A stretch of 51,585 bases of DNA from Psychrobacter immobilis (GTDB lineage Bacteria > Pseudomonadota > Gammaproteobacteria > Pseudomonadales > Moraxellaceae). Numbering within the stretch: position 1 is the stretch's first letter; each line of letters begins with the position of its first letter. The stretch spans positions 1-51,585 of the forward strand of contig NZ_CAJGZN010000018.1 of NCBI RefSeq assembly GCF_904846235.1, read 5' to 3'. The notes beneath the pieces are model-generated. The model had not been told where the DNA came from, did no database searches, and was given only the letters and a program-made list of their open reading frames with translations. This document shows, one piece after another, positions 1 through 10,884 of this stretch. Both the position numbers and the translations under genes were made by a program.

Positions 1-107
1 TGTTCTTTAGTTATGCTTTTAAATAATGTCTGACACTGTCGTCCAGTGCTAGTATTTCAAACTAAACAAGTCAGCCAATGTGGCTTATCCTATTTAGCGA
101 GCTGACC

Positions 108-357
108 ATCATATCATGTTTTAATAGTCTGTCAACTTCTTTTTTTAATTTGTTTCAACAAGTTAACTGGGTTATTAATGTGTAATCTACACACTAGCTA
201 CTTCCAGCTCGTCTTGATGAGGTGCGTATTATAGACGCTATATTTATTTAGTCAAGAAGTATTTGCTATTTAATTTAAACAATTTGCATTATCCAAATCA
301 GTGAACCACTTCCCTTTCGACTGGGTGGCATTATACGGAGTTTTAGATAGAAAACAA
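108..357 (-). promoter_or_regulatory. three tandem strong promoters facing left (probable rRNA-operon promoters)
   Basis: Three sigma-70 type promoters lie on the minus strand. The first has -35 TTGTTT (352-357) and -10 TATAAT (330-335). The second has TTGACT (250-255) and TATAAT (228-233). The third has TTGACA (130-135) and TATGAT (108-113). Each has exactly 16 nt between boxes and the first two have a G/C-rich discriminator after the -10, which is typical of stable-RNA promoters. The third is preceded by an A/T tract that could be an UP element. Downstream, between 34 and 85, are two small hairpins (CACTG/CAGTG and AGCCA/TGGCT) as in an rRNA leader. The transcribed gene is outside the window, so the rRNA assignment is inference. 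No gene is seen in 1-569. Confidence 0.6.
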
Positions 358-516
358 GGAAACTCTAGAAATAATCTCGGTTATTTTATATCAGCGATAC
401 TCCATTTACCTAACCTATTGTTATCGCTATCAAACTTTAAATACTGTCTTTTATATCTACAGATTTAGCTTTTTCATAGTGGTTGACGTATTTCAGCAGT
501 ATACAGAGCGTATTAA

Positions 517-548
517 AAAAGGAACTTACCGTCAGGTAAGTTCCTTTA
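517..548 (-). terminator. intrinsic terminator after pssA
   Basis: A perfect hairpin (AAAGGAACTTACC, GTCA loop, GGTAAGTTCCTTT) is followed on the minus strand by a run of T. It ends the rlmJ-pssA transcript and insulates it from the leftward promoters downstream. Confidence 0.85.
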
Positions 549-569
549 TATAGAATCTGAATACAGTGT

Positions 570-1484
570 CTAACCTTTTACTTTTGTTCTGATTGTAGTC
601 ACGATACCTGATAACGCATAGATAATGCCGATCGCTAAGATACCAACAGGAATATCATAGAGCACAATGCTCATGACTAGCACCCCAATGATAAGCACTA
701 CAAAAGGTACTTTCTTTTTATCGAACTCTTTAAAGCTATAGTATTTGACATTGCTGACCATCAGTAGACCACAAGTGACGACCCAAGCTGCAAACAATAG
801 CATGACGGCTGTATCGTATTGACCAATCCACTCGTTATGATCGACTGCAACCATCACAGCGGACGTCACCAATATAGCAGCCAGTGGACTGGCCAAACCA
901 ACAAAGTACTTTTTATCGACAATGCCAACCTGAACATTAAAGCGTGCAAGGCGAAAAGCAGCACAAGCGGTAAAGACAAACGCACAGCCAATGCCGATAC
1001 GACCTAACGGCTCTAAAGCAAAGCTATAAATCAAAATAGCAGGGGCAACGCCAAACGCTAGCATATCTGCTAAAGAGTCGTATTGCTCACCAAATGGACT
1101 TTGCGCATTGAGCATACGTGCGACACGTCCATCTGCGCCATCAAGAATAGCGGATAAAAAGATAGCCAAAGCTGCCTTATAGAACTCGCCTTGCGTACTC
1201 GCCAAAATCGAGTAAAAGCCTGACAGTAGCGATAAGGTAGTGATCAGATTGGGTGCCAAATAAACACCGCGACTAACCACTCGCTTACCTTCGGCGACTT
1301 CAGCTTCAATCACCTCAAACGTCAAACCATCATAGCTGTCGTTATCCGCTAGGCGGATATTAAACTCGTGCTCATCAATAAACGGTGGCTGTGTCGCTGC
1401 ATTATCTTGCAGCGAGCCGTCATTTAAGGACGCATTGTTCACAGGTGCATTATTCGGCTGGCCGATAGGTGGCTGAGTCGTCAT
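570..1484 (-). CDS. pssA: CDP-diacylglycerol--serine O-phosphatidyltransferase
   Basis: Makes phosphatidylserine from CDP-diacylglycerol and L-serine, the first committed step to phosphatidylethanolamine, in the inner membrane. The CDP-alcohol phosphotransferase signature is intact at about residues 115-137 (DGADGRVAR, then G, D and D at the expected spacing), and about seven hydrophobic segments surround and follow it. This is the membrane-type enzyme, not the peripheral E. coli type. The first about 70 residues are a polar, Asn/Gln-rich extension before the core, which makes the protein longer (304 aa) than minimal family members. The ATG has an AAGGAT site 8 nt upstream. It follows rlmJ by 26 bp on the same strand, so the two are probably co-transcribed. 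Confidence 0.93.
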   Translation of the reverse strand: MTTQPPIGQPNNAPVNNASLNDGSLQDNAATQPPFIDEHEFNIRLADNDSYDGLTFEVIEAEVAEGKRVVSRGVYLAPNLITTLSLLSGFYSILASTQGEFYKAALAIFLSAILDGADGRVARMLNAQSPFGEQYDSLADMLAFGVAPAILIYSFALEPLGRIGIGCAFVFTACAAFRLARFNVQVGIVDKKYFVGLASPLAAILVTSAVMVAVDHNEWIGQYDTAVMLLFAAWVVTCGLLMVSNVKYYSFKEFDKKKVPFVVLIIGVLVMSIVLYDIPVGILAIGIIYALSGIVTTIRTKVKG

Positions 1485-1510
1485 CTTAATATCCTTATTG
1501 GCCGTTATTG

Positions 1511-2398
1511 CTATTCGCCGACGAGCCAGCGCACATTGGTCGCACTATCAGGCGTCAAGTTTGGCGCGTCTTCTACTTTCAGTACTGGCTGTAAGAAATG
1601 TAATATCTCACGTGCATGGTTATCAAACTGCCATGGCGGATTGATAACCAGTAGACCTGTACCGTTCAGACCAACTGCCACATCATTAGGATAAATGTTT
1701 AGCTCACAAACCAGCTGACGTCTCATTTCAGTACGTTTGAGCTTTTTATAGAAGAGCTCTACAGCTTCGATGTTTTTGATTGGGAACCAAAGCGCATAAG
1801 TGCCCTGTGGCCATTTGTTATAAGCCGCGACCAATAAATCGATCAGGCGCGTAAAATCTTTGTGCTCTTGCTCATAAGGAGGATCAAGGAAAATCAAACC
1901 GCGCTTTTCTTTTGGTGGAATAACAGCGGTAATACCTTCAAAAGCATCACGATGCTGGATACCAATTGGCAACTTATGTAGCTGATAGTTCAACGCATCG
2001 TATTCAGTCGCTTTGGCTTCAAAAGCCTCAGCACGCACGCCAGCATCAGGATTTTTAGCTGCGGTTTTTTCGACGTGATGGGCCACCCACCATGGCGAAC
2101 CAGGATAGACTTTATTGTCGTAAGTAAATTTGGCTTGCTTGATGCCTTCCATATAATCTTTGACAGCAGCTGGTGCCTTTTCGGTATCTGCTTTTAGAAA
2201 AGCTTGAATACCGCCTTTGGCCTCACCTGTTTTGCGCGCTTCTTCACTGCTTAGTGAATACAGTCCACGACCGCCATAAGCGTCAAGCACATAAAAAGGT
2301 TTGTTTTTCTGCCCCAGTTGATTAAGCAGTTGTACCAATAAAATGTGTTTAACCACATCAGCAAAGTTACCAGCGTGGTAGGCGTGTTTATAGTTCAT
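1511..2398 (-). CDS. rlmJ: 23S rRNA (adenine(2030)-N6)-methyltransferase RlmJ
   Basis: Predicted to methylate N6 of A2030 in 23S rRNA using S-adenosylmethionine. The N-terminus MNYKHAYHAGNFADVVKH is the hallmark start of the RlmJ/YhiR family, and the amino-methyltransferase motif DPPY sits in IFLDPPYEQ at about residue 190. Length (295 aa) is close to the E. coli enzyme (280 aa). It is the upstream gene of a two-gene unit with pssA. The function is taken from the family; the motif is seen directly. Confidence 0.93.
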   Translation of the reverse strand: MNYKHAYHAGNFADVVKHILLVQLLNQLGQKNKPFYVLDAYGGRGLYSLSSEEARKTGEAKGGIQAFLKADTEKAPAAVKDYMEGIKQAKFTYDNKVYPGSPWWVAHHVEKTAAKNPDAGVRAEAFEAKATEYDALNYQLHKLPIGIQHRDAFEGITAVIPPKEKRGLIFLDPPYEQEHKDFTRLIDLLVAAYNKWPQGTYALWFPIKNIEAVELFYKKLKRTEMRRQLVCELNIYPNDVAVGLNGTGLLVINPPWQFDNHAREILHFLQPVLKVEDAPNLTPDSATNVRWLVGE

Positions 2399-2539
2399 AA
2401 TCTCAAAAGTTTAAATAAGAAAAATTGCATCTATGGTAGCATAGGCAGAGTAAAATATAATGTGGTTTTAGTAAGTGCTTTCAATAAAAACGTATTGAAT
2501 GACGGTATATTGATAGCTGATTGATAATAATGAGATGAA

Positions 2540-4575
<2,036 letters not shown>

Positions 4576-4621
4576 TTATCAGGTTAATTGCGCCTGCCTA
4601 ATTGATGACATCTGCCCAAAG

Positions 4622-4657
4622 AAAAAGCGCTACCTAGTTTAGGTTAGCGCTTTTTTT
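4622..4657. terminator. bidirectional terminator between dapE and the GyrI-like gene
   Basis: The hairpin AAAAAGCGCTACCT / AGGTTAGCGCTTTTT has one bulged base and poly-A/poly-T on both sides, so it can stop dapE (+) and the GyrI-like gene (-). Confidence 0.85.
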
Positions 4658-4717
4658 GTCATTGTTTTTGTCGATAATAGATCGAGCAGCTTAAGTTACT
4701 TAAGCCAATTACTAATT

Positions 4718-5221
4718 TTACTCAATACCAATATAGACATCAACTTGACCGTATTCTAAGTTACCACCAATATAATGCTCAAAATCTACATTAAAAGTGC
4801 GGGTATGCTCACAGTCTACCGTATTGAAATATTCCCAAGCACTTTCCCATGCATTCATCACAGTGTTAGGCATATAACCTTCTTCAGAAAATACCAAGTA
4901 CTTTCCTGCAGGAATATCAACCGTCACTACGTTACTAGCATTGGCCACACTGTCGCTTTCTGATTGTGCATCTTGCTCGCTGGCTACTTTCCAACTGGCC
5001 ACAACGTCAAACGCCCCTGCCAGATCATCGCTTTCATAGTTGTGATAGACACCATAAATGTCTTCACCTTCAGGGAGTTTACCCGCGTGATTTTGATAAA
5101 ACTTCTGCCATAATCTGCCAAGCTTGGCAGTGTCATGGCTTATCTCAGCGTTATTAGTGGTACGAACACTGATACCACGACAAGCTATCGCTTCTGGTAG
5201 CTCTTTAATTTGTGATGTCAT
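4718..5221 (-). CDS. GyrI-like / effector-binding domain protein
   Basis: A stand-alone protein of 167 aa resembling the small-molecule-binding (AraC effector-binding / GyrI, SHS2-fold) domain. The pattern of an N-terminal strand (ELPEAIACRGISVRT), the YGVYHNYES segment, a central IPAGKYLVF strand and the closing VDVYIGIE strand is typical. There is no DNA-binding domain. An acidic, Ser/Ala-rich insert at about residues 83-95 lies between strands. Relatives bind drugs or gyrase; the ligand here is unknown. It precedes nothing on its own strand before the shared terminator and follows iscX by 65 bp. Confidence 0.75.
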   Translation of the reverse strand: MTSQIKELPEAIACRGISVRTTNNAEISHDTAKLGRLWQKFYQNHAGKLPEGEDIYGVYHNYESDDLAGAFDVVASWKVASEQDAQSESDSVANASNVVTVDIPAGKYLVFSEEGYMPNTVMNAWESAWEYFNTVDCEHTRTFNVDFEHYIGGNLEYGQVDVYIGIE

Positions 5222-5286
5222 GATGCGGCCTTTTCTATCTGTTTATTTAGTTTTCTGTTTGTAGCAATGCTGGCAGACCGAATCGA

Positions 5287-5496
5287 TTAATCTGCTTCAT
5301 CAATCCAATTCATTTGAATGGCTTCTAAGATGCCTTCATTTGATTTTTGTGGATCATCATCAAAGCCTTCAAGCTCAGTTACCCAGCGATGCAAATCAGT
5401 AAAGCGAATGTACTGTGGATCTGTTTCTGGAAATTTTTCATAAAGCTCAATCGCGATATCTAAGCTGTCTGTCCATTTTAATTTTTGTGGGGTCAT
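5287..5496 (-). CDS. iscX: Fe-S cluster assembly accessory protein IscX
   Basis: An acidic 69-residue protein matching IscX/Yfh[21 protein letters not shown] near the start, the [10 protein letters not shown] helix, and a C-terminus ending [11 protein letters not shown]. Family members bind IscS and iron and modulate Fe-S assembly. It is not beside the isc genes here; its neighbours are the GyrI-like protein (downstream) and a thioesterase (upstream). The start ATG has an AAGGTAC site. Confidence 0.88.
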   Translation of the reverse strand: MTPQKLKWTDSLDIAIELYEKFPETDPQYIRFTDLHRWVTELEGFDDDPQKSNEGILEAIQMNWIDEAD

Positions 5497-5658
5497 AACG
5501 GTACCTTTTTTTAGTCGTTTTGAGAATCATCATATTAAAAACGATGCCATCGTCCTAATACTGACGACTTGATGGGCTCTATCCTACCAAAATTCAGCAA
5601 ATGATTATAGCCAAGTTATTTTACGATGCTATTTTTCAATACTGTTTTGCGATGTGGC

Positions 5659-6195
5659 TTAGGCTGATTTGGTCGATTTTACCGCGACTTGGTGCTCATT
5701 CCATGTGTTAATCGTATCTGTCAACTGCTCGCCCATCATATCTAATACTTCTGGTGTGCGCATACCTTTACTATCTGTAAAAACAAACTTGGTCATACCA
5801 ACGCCCATCAGCTGATTTTTGACAAGAAACCGATGCTCAAAATACACGTATTTATGATCCCATCCTGCGACTGCACTGCTAAGCGTCATTTTATCCAAAA
5901 ATTTAATTTGCTTAAGATAAATCATCTCTTGCATGGCAATCACCCAATTCAGCGACTTGATGCCTTTTTGGTGACAGCACGCCTTTACCCAGCGCGTGAC
6001 GTTTAGCTCAATAAATGATAAATAACGATAATTGGGCAAATGATCGCGAAATCCCATATCGTGTGGCAAAATTCGATAATGGCGAACGGTCGGTGCAGTC
6101 AAAGTCTCTAGACTGATAGTCTCACTCGTCGATTGATGCTTGAGCTGTTGCTTAAGTAAGCTAACCATAATAAAAAAACGCAGTAACATATTCAT
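5659..6195 (-). CDS. acyl-CoA thioesterase, hotdog fold (4HBT/THEM6-like)
   Basis: A 178-residue hotdog-fold protein. The segment MGFRDHLPNYRYLSFIELN (about residues 47-65) corresponds to the active-site Asp/Asn-Arg-Tyr region of 4-hydroxybenzoyl-CoA thioesterase-like enzymes, followed by the characteristic alternating strands (YVYFEHRFLVKNQLMGVGMTKFVFTD). A hydrophobic N-terminal stretch (MLLRFFIMVSLL) suggests membrane association, as in THEM6-like proteins. The substrate is unknown. A start two codons later (ATG) is equally possible. Confidence 0.7.
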   Translation of the reverse strand: MNMLLRFFIMVSLLKQQLKHQSTSETISLETLTAPTVRHYRILPHDMGFRDHLPNYRYLSFIELNVTRWVKACCHQKGIKSLNWVIAMQEMIYLKQIKFLDKMTLSSAVAGWDHKYVYFEHRFLVKNQLMGVGMTKFVFTDSKGMRTPEVLDMMGEQLTDTINTWNEHQVAVKSTKSA

Positions 6196-6397
6196 AAATC
6201 TTTCTCTTATTTCATCGTATTTATAATTGGTGATTGTCTATCGTTGAAGCAGTTCAGATGGGTTAAAAAATTAATCAAGCGCAAACCACATACTAAGTGC
6301 ATAAAGCAAAGTTGATTTTGTGATCATTAAACAACTGACCGTAATTGGAAATAATCTCAGTCTATAGTCGGCTCATAAATGTCGCCCACTTTAACGC

Positions 6398-6422
6398 AAA
6401 AAAAGCCACCTCAGTGACTTTC
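6398..6422 (-). terminator. terminator after pntB
   Basis: On the minus strand, AAAGTCAC-TGAG-GTGGCTTT is followed by TTTT. The stem has one G-T pair. It lies 55 bp past the pntB stop. Confidence 0.7.
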
Positions 6423-6475
6423 TTCATCTAAAAAATTATCTGCAAATAATCATGGTTAAAAACATAGTTTAGAGA

Positions 6476-7876
6476 TTAATGACCACCGCCATTGATAGTA
6501 CGTACCATCTCTTCTACCATTTTCTTAGCATCACCAAAGATCATCATCGTTTTATCCATGTAGAATAAGCTGTTATCCAGACCTGCATAACCAGTACTCA
6601 TTGAACGCTTGATGACCATAACCGTCTGTGCTTTGCTAACTTCTAGAATTGGCATACCGAAAATTGGAGAAGTAGGATCATCTTTTGCAGATGGGTTTAC
6701 AACGTCGTTTGCACCAATAACCAAGACCACATCTGTACTCGCAAAGTCTGAGTTAATCTCATCCATTTCTAAAATGTCATCATAAGGGACATCAGCTTCA
6801 GCCAACAGTACGTTCATATGGCCTGGCATACGACCCGCAACTGGGTGGATAGCAAAACGAACGTTAACACCTTCTTCTTTTAACAACTCATATAGCTCTT
6901 TTACTGCATTCTGTGCGCGGCCTTGTGCCATACCATAACCTGGTACGATGACCACGCTACTAGCATTAGACATAAGGAACCCTGCATCTTCTGCTGAGCC
7001 TGCTTTGTAATTCTTCGGTGCCCCATCATCGCCGCCTGCTGCCACAGCTGACGTGCCCATACCACCGAACAAGACATTAAGTAGTGAGCGATTCATAGCT
7101 TTACACATGATGTAAGACAAGATCGCACCTGATGAACCGACCAGCGAACCTGCGATAATCAGCATCGAGTTGCCAAGGGTAAAACCAATACCTGCTGCTG
7201 CCCAACCTGAGAATGAGTTCAATAGTGATACAACTACTGGCATATCACCGCCGCCAATTGGCGCAATCCACATCCAACCGAAGATAACTGCAATCACTGC
7301 CATCGCGTAAAATGCTGGTAATGAATCAGTGACGAAATACACGCCACCGAACCCAATCATCGCAATGAATAGTAGCGCTTGGACCGGTTTTACCCAGCCC
7401 CCAACCAATGTTTTCGCCCAGCTTTTCGCTGCCAATTTACCAAAGGCAAAGACTGAGGCTGAGAACGTAATCGCACCGATGAAGCAACCGATAAATAGCT
7501 CGATGCGAGCAACGGCGCCATGCTGCTGTTCAGTGTGTAATACCGTCGCAAGTGCAATCGCAACCGCTGCCAAACCGACGAATGAATGCATTAAAGCAAC
7601 CGTTTCTGGCATTTGGGTCATTGCGACTGTTTTTGCTTTCCACATACCAACAAGGGCACCCAACACCATCGCACCGATTATCAACCAAAGCACAGGGCCT
7701 TCTGCTAAAAAGAAGGTAGTCACAACGGCAATTGCCATCGCTGCCATACCAAAACGGTTACCGCGAATCGCTGTCTTTGGACTAGATAAACCACGCAAAG
7801 TTAAAACAAAGAGGATAGCGCCGACCAGATAGAACCAATCTGCATTTGCCGCAATCATTGCTGAGAAATCGTTCAT
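6476..7876 (-). CDS. pntB: NAD(P) transhydrogenase subunit beta
   Basis: Beta subunit of the proton-translocating transhydrogenase, which uses the proton gradient to reduce NADP+ with NADH. The first about 260 residues form membrane helices (domain II). The rest is the NADP(H)-binding domain III, with VIVPGYGMAQGRAQ at about residue 310 and the conserved VVLVIGANDVVNP. Length (466 aa) matches the E. coli subunit. Its ATG overlaps the pntA2 stop by 4 bp and has a GGAGG site, so translation is coupled. Confidence 0.96.
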   Translation of the reverse strand: MNDFSAMIAANADWFYLVGAILFVLTLRGLSSPKTAIRGNRFGMAAMAIAVVTTFFLAEGPVLWLIIGAMVLGALVGMWKAKTVAMTQMPETVALMHSFVGLAAVAIALATVLHTEQQHGAVARIELFIGCFIGAITFSASVFAFGKLAAKSWAKTLVGGWVKPVQALLFIAMIGFGGVYFVTDSLPAFYAMAVIAVIFGWMWIAPIGGGDMPVVVSLLNSFSGWAAAGIGFTLGNSMLIIAGSLVGSSGAILSYIMCKAMNRSLLNVLFGGMGTSAVAAGGDDGAPKNYKAGSAEDAGFLMSNASSVVIVPGYGMAQGRAQNAVKELYELLKEEGVNVRFAIHPVAGRMPGHMNVLLAEADVPYDDILEMDEINSDFASTDVVLVIGANDVVNPSAKDDPTSPIFGMPILEVSKAQTVMVIKRSMSTGYAGLDNSLFYMDKTMMIFGDAKKMVEEMVRTINGGGH

Positions 7877-8253
7877 GCGTCACCTCCGGCATCAGTGGTT
7901 GCTACTGGTGCTTTTTTTACTTTCGGTTTAAACATCGCAAGCATACGCTCGGTCACGGCAAAGCCACCAAAAATATTGATACTGGCTAAAAATACTGCAA
8001 AGGCACCAAGCAAACTGGTCGGTGTAAACATTGAACCATCAATCGTGACGGTCTGTAGCATCGCACCCACGATGACGATACTTGATAAAGCGTTGGTTAC
8101 CGCCATCAATGGCGTATGCAATGCAGGCGTCACACCCCAAACCACGTAGTATCCGACAAAAATAGCGAGCACAAATACAGTGAAAATCGCTACAAATGGT
8201 GTGCTACTCATGGCCGCACCGGCTGGCGCTGCAGCTAAAATAGTGGCAATCAT
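7873..8253 (-). CDS. pntA2: NAD(P) transhydrogenase subunit alpha part 2
   Basis: The small membrane part of the alpha subunit (126 aa), separate from the NAD-binding part as in Rhodospirillum. Three or four transmembrane helices are visible, including FVLAIFVGYYVVWGV and the conserved LHTPLMAVTNALSSIVIVGA segment that lines the proton path. It has a near-perfect Shine-Dalgarno site (AGGAGG, 5 nt before ATG). Middle gene of pntA1-pntA2-pntB. Confidence 0.94.
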   Translation of the reverse strand: MIATILAAAPAGAAMSSTPFVAIFTVFVLAIFVGYYVVWGVTPALHTPLMAVTNALSSIVIVGAMLQTVTIDGSMFTPTSLLGAFAVFLASINIFGGFAVTERMLAMFKPKVKKAPVATTDAGGDA

Positions 8254-8326
8254 CTAATCCTCCTAAAAATTTATTCATTACTGGCAAATGTGTAGTGACA
8301 GAATATGTGGTAATAGACTGTTCAAA

Positions 8327-9478
8327 CTAGCGTTTGGCCAGTCGTACCTGATTGTCATGTGTCACTGCCAGTGCGCCCTGAATCTCGTCTTCCATGTCTA
8401 AGTTAAGTGTCAAGCTAGCCGATGCATCATCGCCAGCAGGTGCAATCAATGTCGTAATAAAGTTAACAAGGTTATTGGCATACAAATCTGACGACTGTGC
8501 GGCGAGCATAGATGGGATATTGGCGGCACCAACGATACGTACGCCGTTGTCTGTGGTAATGGTTTCGTTAGGCACGCTGCCTTCGACGTTACCACCAGTA
8601 CCGGCCGCCATATCGATCAGTACGGAACCTGCTTTCATTTTGGCAAGCGTTGCGCCATGTACCAAACGCGGTGCGTTACGACCAGGAATCTGCGCCGTGG
8701 TAATAACGATGTCAGCGTTGCTCAATGCTTTGTCCACGACAGCTGCTTGATCTTTGACATATTGCTCTGATGGCGTCCATGCATAACCACCGGTAGACTT
8801 AGCTGTTTCAGCCTCCTCTGCGCTCATCGGTACATCAAGCCATTTACCACCGAGTGACTCCACTTGCTCGCGAGCAGTCGGACGTAAGTCACTGGCTTCT
8901 ACTACTGCACCCAGACGCTTTGCTGTCGCAATCGCTTGTAGACCTGCAACACCAACACCTAGGATAACGACTTTGGCTGGCTTAACCGTACCCGCTGAAG
9001 TCATAAACATCGGGAAAGGACGCGAATACTCATTGGCCGCTAGCAATACAGCTTTATAACCAGCAAGGTTGGCTTGTGACGACAATACATCCATATTCTG
9101 TGCGCGTGACAGTGTACGAGGCAATAACTCCATCGCAAAGACTGTTGCGCCTTTGGCTGCATAAGTGTCAAGCTGAGTGTTGCGATACGGGTCGAGCATG
9201 CCAATGACGATCTGACTAAACGACAAGCTTTCAGTGGCTTCCGCTGGTAGGTCATTGACGGTGGTAATAATCTTAGACTGGGTAATCACCTCGGTACGAC
9301 TACTGGCAATGTCGGCACCCGCAGCCTGATACAACTCATCAGCATAGTATGCTGCTTGGCCGGCACCTGACTGAATAACGACTTCAAACCCAAGTTTACG
9401 CAATTTTTTGACTGCGTCTGGGGTTATCGCTACACGGCTCTCGCTCGTGATATCTGCACTGATTACACCGATTTTCAT
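8327..9478 (-). CDS. pntA1: NAD(P) transhydrogenase subunit alpha part 1
   Basis: The soluble NAD(H)-binding part of the alpha subunit (383 aa), related to alanine dehydrogenase. The N-terminus MKIGVISADITSESRVAITPD and the Rossmann motif VVILGVGVAGLQAIATAKRLGA (about residues 170-191) are seen, followed by EASDLRPTAREQVESLGGKW. The acidic/hydroxylic tail has no membrane helices, confirming that the subunit is split. The ATG has an AAGGAG site. First gene of the operon, with 73 bp before pntA2. Confidence 0.96.
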   Translation of the reverse strand: MKIGVISADITSESRVAITPDAVKKLRKLGFEVVIQSGAGQAAYYADELYQAAGADIASSRTEVITQSKIITTVNDLPAEATESLSFSQIVIGMLDPYRNTQLDTYAAKGATVFAMELLPRTLSRAQNMDVLSSQANLAGYKAVLLAANEYSRPFPMFMTSAGTVKPAKVVILGVGVAGLQAIATAKRLGAVVEASDLRPTAREQVESLGGKWLDVPMSAEEAETAKSTGGYAWTPSEQYVKDQAAVVDKALSNADIVITTAQIPGRNAPRLVHGATLAKMKAGSVLIDMAAGTGGNVEGSVPNETITTDNGVRIVGAANIPSMLAAQSSDLYANNLVNFITTLIAPAGDDASASLTLNLDMEDEIQGALAVTHDNQVRLAKR

Positions 9479-9975
9479 ACCGTCTCCTTACTTACGTCCA
9501 ATGACTATATTTACGTCTCACGACTACCTTTAATACCCTCAACGCACATTTAAAAAGCACAGGGGACAAAACCCTCTGATCATGATTAATCCATTACAGC
9601 GATCAAAGGTTATCAATTTAATAAATGATAGCTACTTTACCATCATGCCTTTTTATTATAGAGATATCGTTCGTCAAGTTTCATTGTCTAATGATGACCC
9701 ACAAGTAAAATAAAAATTTAGGTATTTACACCATTGGCATACTTTTTGTTGGTATATTAAAGCCTTTTATTTTTCCAAAAAACGCTTAACCCTTATAGAT
9801 ACAGGCCTACCTCCATTTATTTTCTAACTCTAAATCTGTTTTTTTATTAAAAATATAACGTCAATAAACATAAAATAAGCAAGGTTAAGTCAAGTTCCAC
9901 CCATGCATACCGTATAATAAGAATACTTGACACTCGAAAAAACTCGTCATCGATTCATTATAATAAGGAATAACT
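9479..9975. other. divergent regulatory region between pntA1 and yaaA
   Basis: No gene is seen in this 497-bp AT-rich stretch. A perfect TATAAT on the minus strand (9655-9660), with only a weak -35 before it, could start the pnt transcript about 170 nt before its ATG. On the plus strand TATAAT at 9913-9918 lies 58 bp before the yaaA ATG, also with a weak -35, which would fit an activator-dependent promoter. No operator could be recognised. Confidence 0.4.
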
Positions 9976-10776
9976 ATGTATTTTTTGCTCTCCCCTGCAA
10001 AATCCCTGAACGAAACAGACGCTATACCACTAAATTTAGGCAATTATTATAGTCAGCCCGAGCTAATCGAACGCTCACAAGAATTGATGAAAGTACTGAA
10101 GTTAAAAGAGCCTGTTGACCTACAAGAATTGATGAGTATATCTGACGATTTGGCTCAGCTTAATGCCACGCGCAATCAAGAGTGGCAATGGGATACGGAC
10201 AAACCCTTCAATGATGACAATGCCAAACCCGCCGGCTACCTATTCGACGGTGACGTCTATACCGGACTTGATATGTATCATATGGACAAAGATACTGCTA
10301 CTTACGTCAATGAGCACTTAGGTATTCTGTCTGGACTGTATGGAGTACTAAAACCACTAGATCTGATCCAGCCATATCGCTTAGAGATGGGTACCAAGCT
10401 GAAAAATGAGCGCGGTGACAATCTTTATGAGTTTTGGGGTGAGGAAGTCACTAACGTTATCAATGCGCGTATGGCTGACAGCGATGACAAGGTATTGGTT
10501 AATCTGGCTTCCAATGAATACTTTAAGGCGGTAAAGAAAAAAGCACTAAAGGCAGATATCATCACGCCACGATTTGAAGACGAGAAAAATGGTCAATATA
10601 AAGTAATTAGCTTTTATGCCAAAAAAGCACGTGGTTTGATGGTGAAATATGCAGCAGATAATAAGCTGACCAATGCTGAACAGCTAAAGCAGTTTGATTT
10701 GGCAGGATATTACTACTGTGAAGACGCGTCTGATGATAAGACGTGGACGTTTAGACGAGATGCGGCGCATCAGTAG
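9976..10776 (+). CDS. yaaA: peroxide stress protein YaaA
   Basis: DUF328/YaaA family: the N-terminus MYFLLSPAKSLNETD is diagnostic, with GDVYTGLDMYHMDKDTATY and the late SFYAKKARGLMVKY motif also intact. In E. coli the protein is OxyR-induced and lowers free iron during peroxide stress, protecting DNA and proteins. Length (266 aa) is near the E. coli 258. It has a good AAGGAA ribosome site. Its last about 20 codons are repeated in decayed form at 14,372-14,457. Confidence 0.95.
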   Translation: MYFLLSPAKSLNETDAIPLNLGNYYSQPELIERSQELMKVLKLKEPVDLQELMSISDDLAQLNATRNQEWQWDTDKPFNDDNAKPAGYLFDGDVYTGLDMYHMDKDTATYVNEHLGILSGLYGVLKPLDLIQPYRLEMGTKLKNERGDNLYEFWGEEVTNVINARMADSDDKVLVNLASNEYFKAVKKKALKADIITPRFEDEKNGQYKVISFYAKKARGLMVKYAADNKLTNAEQLKQFDLAGYYYCEDASDDKTWTFRRDAAHQ

Positions 10777-10816
10777 CTTGATATAAAAATATATTTACTA
10801 CAATCGCTAGAAGTCA

Positions 10817-10844
10817 CTAGAAGCATTGCATTCAGTGCTTCTAG
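10817..10844. repeat. intergenic hairpin between yaaA and GST
   Basis: CTAGAAGCA / TGCTTCTAG form a 9-bp stem with a 10-nt loop. There is no T run after it on either strand, so a Rho-independent role is uncertain. A partial copy of the left arm (CTAGAAG) lies just before it. It sits between convergent genes. Confidence 0.45.
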
Positions 10845-10884
10845 CTCACTCATCAGATATCCTTTAGTTAAGCATATGAACAGA

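Noticed and set aside
1..100. Start of 16S rRNA or a tRNA at the left edge
   Set aside because: No conserved rRNA or tRNA sequence can be read; only leader-like hairpins are present.
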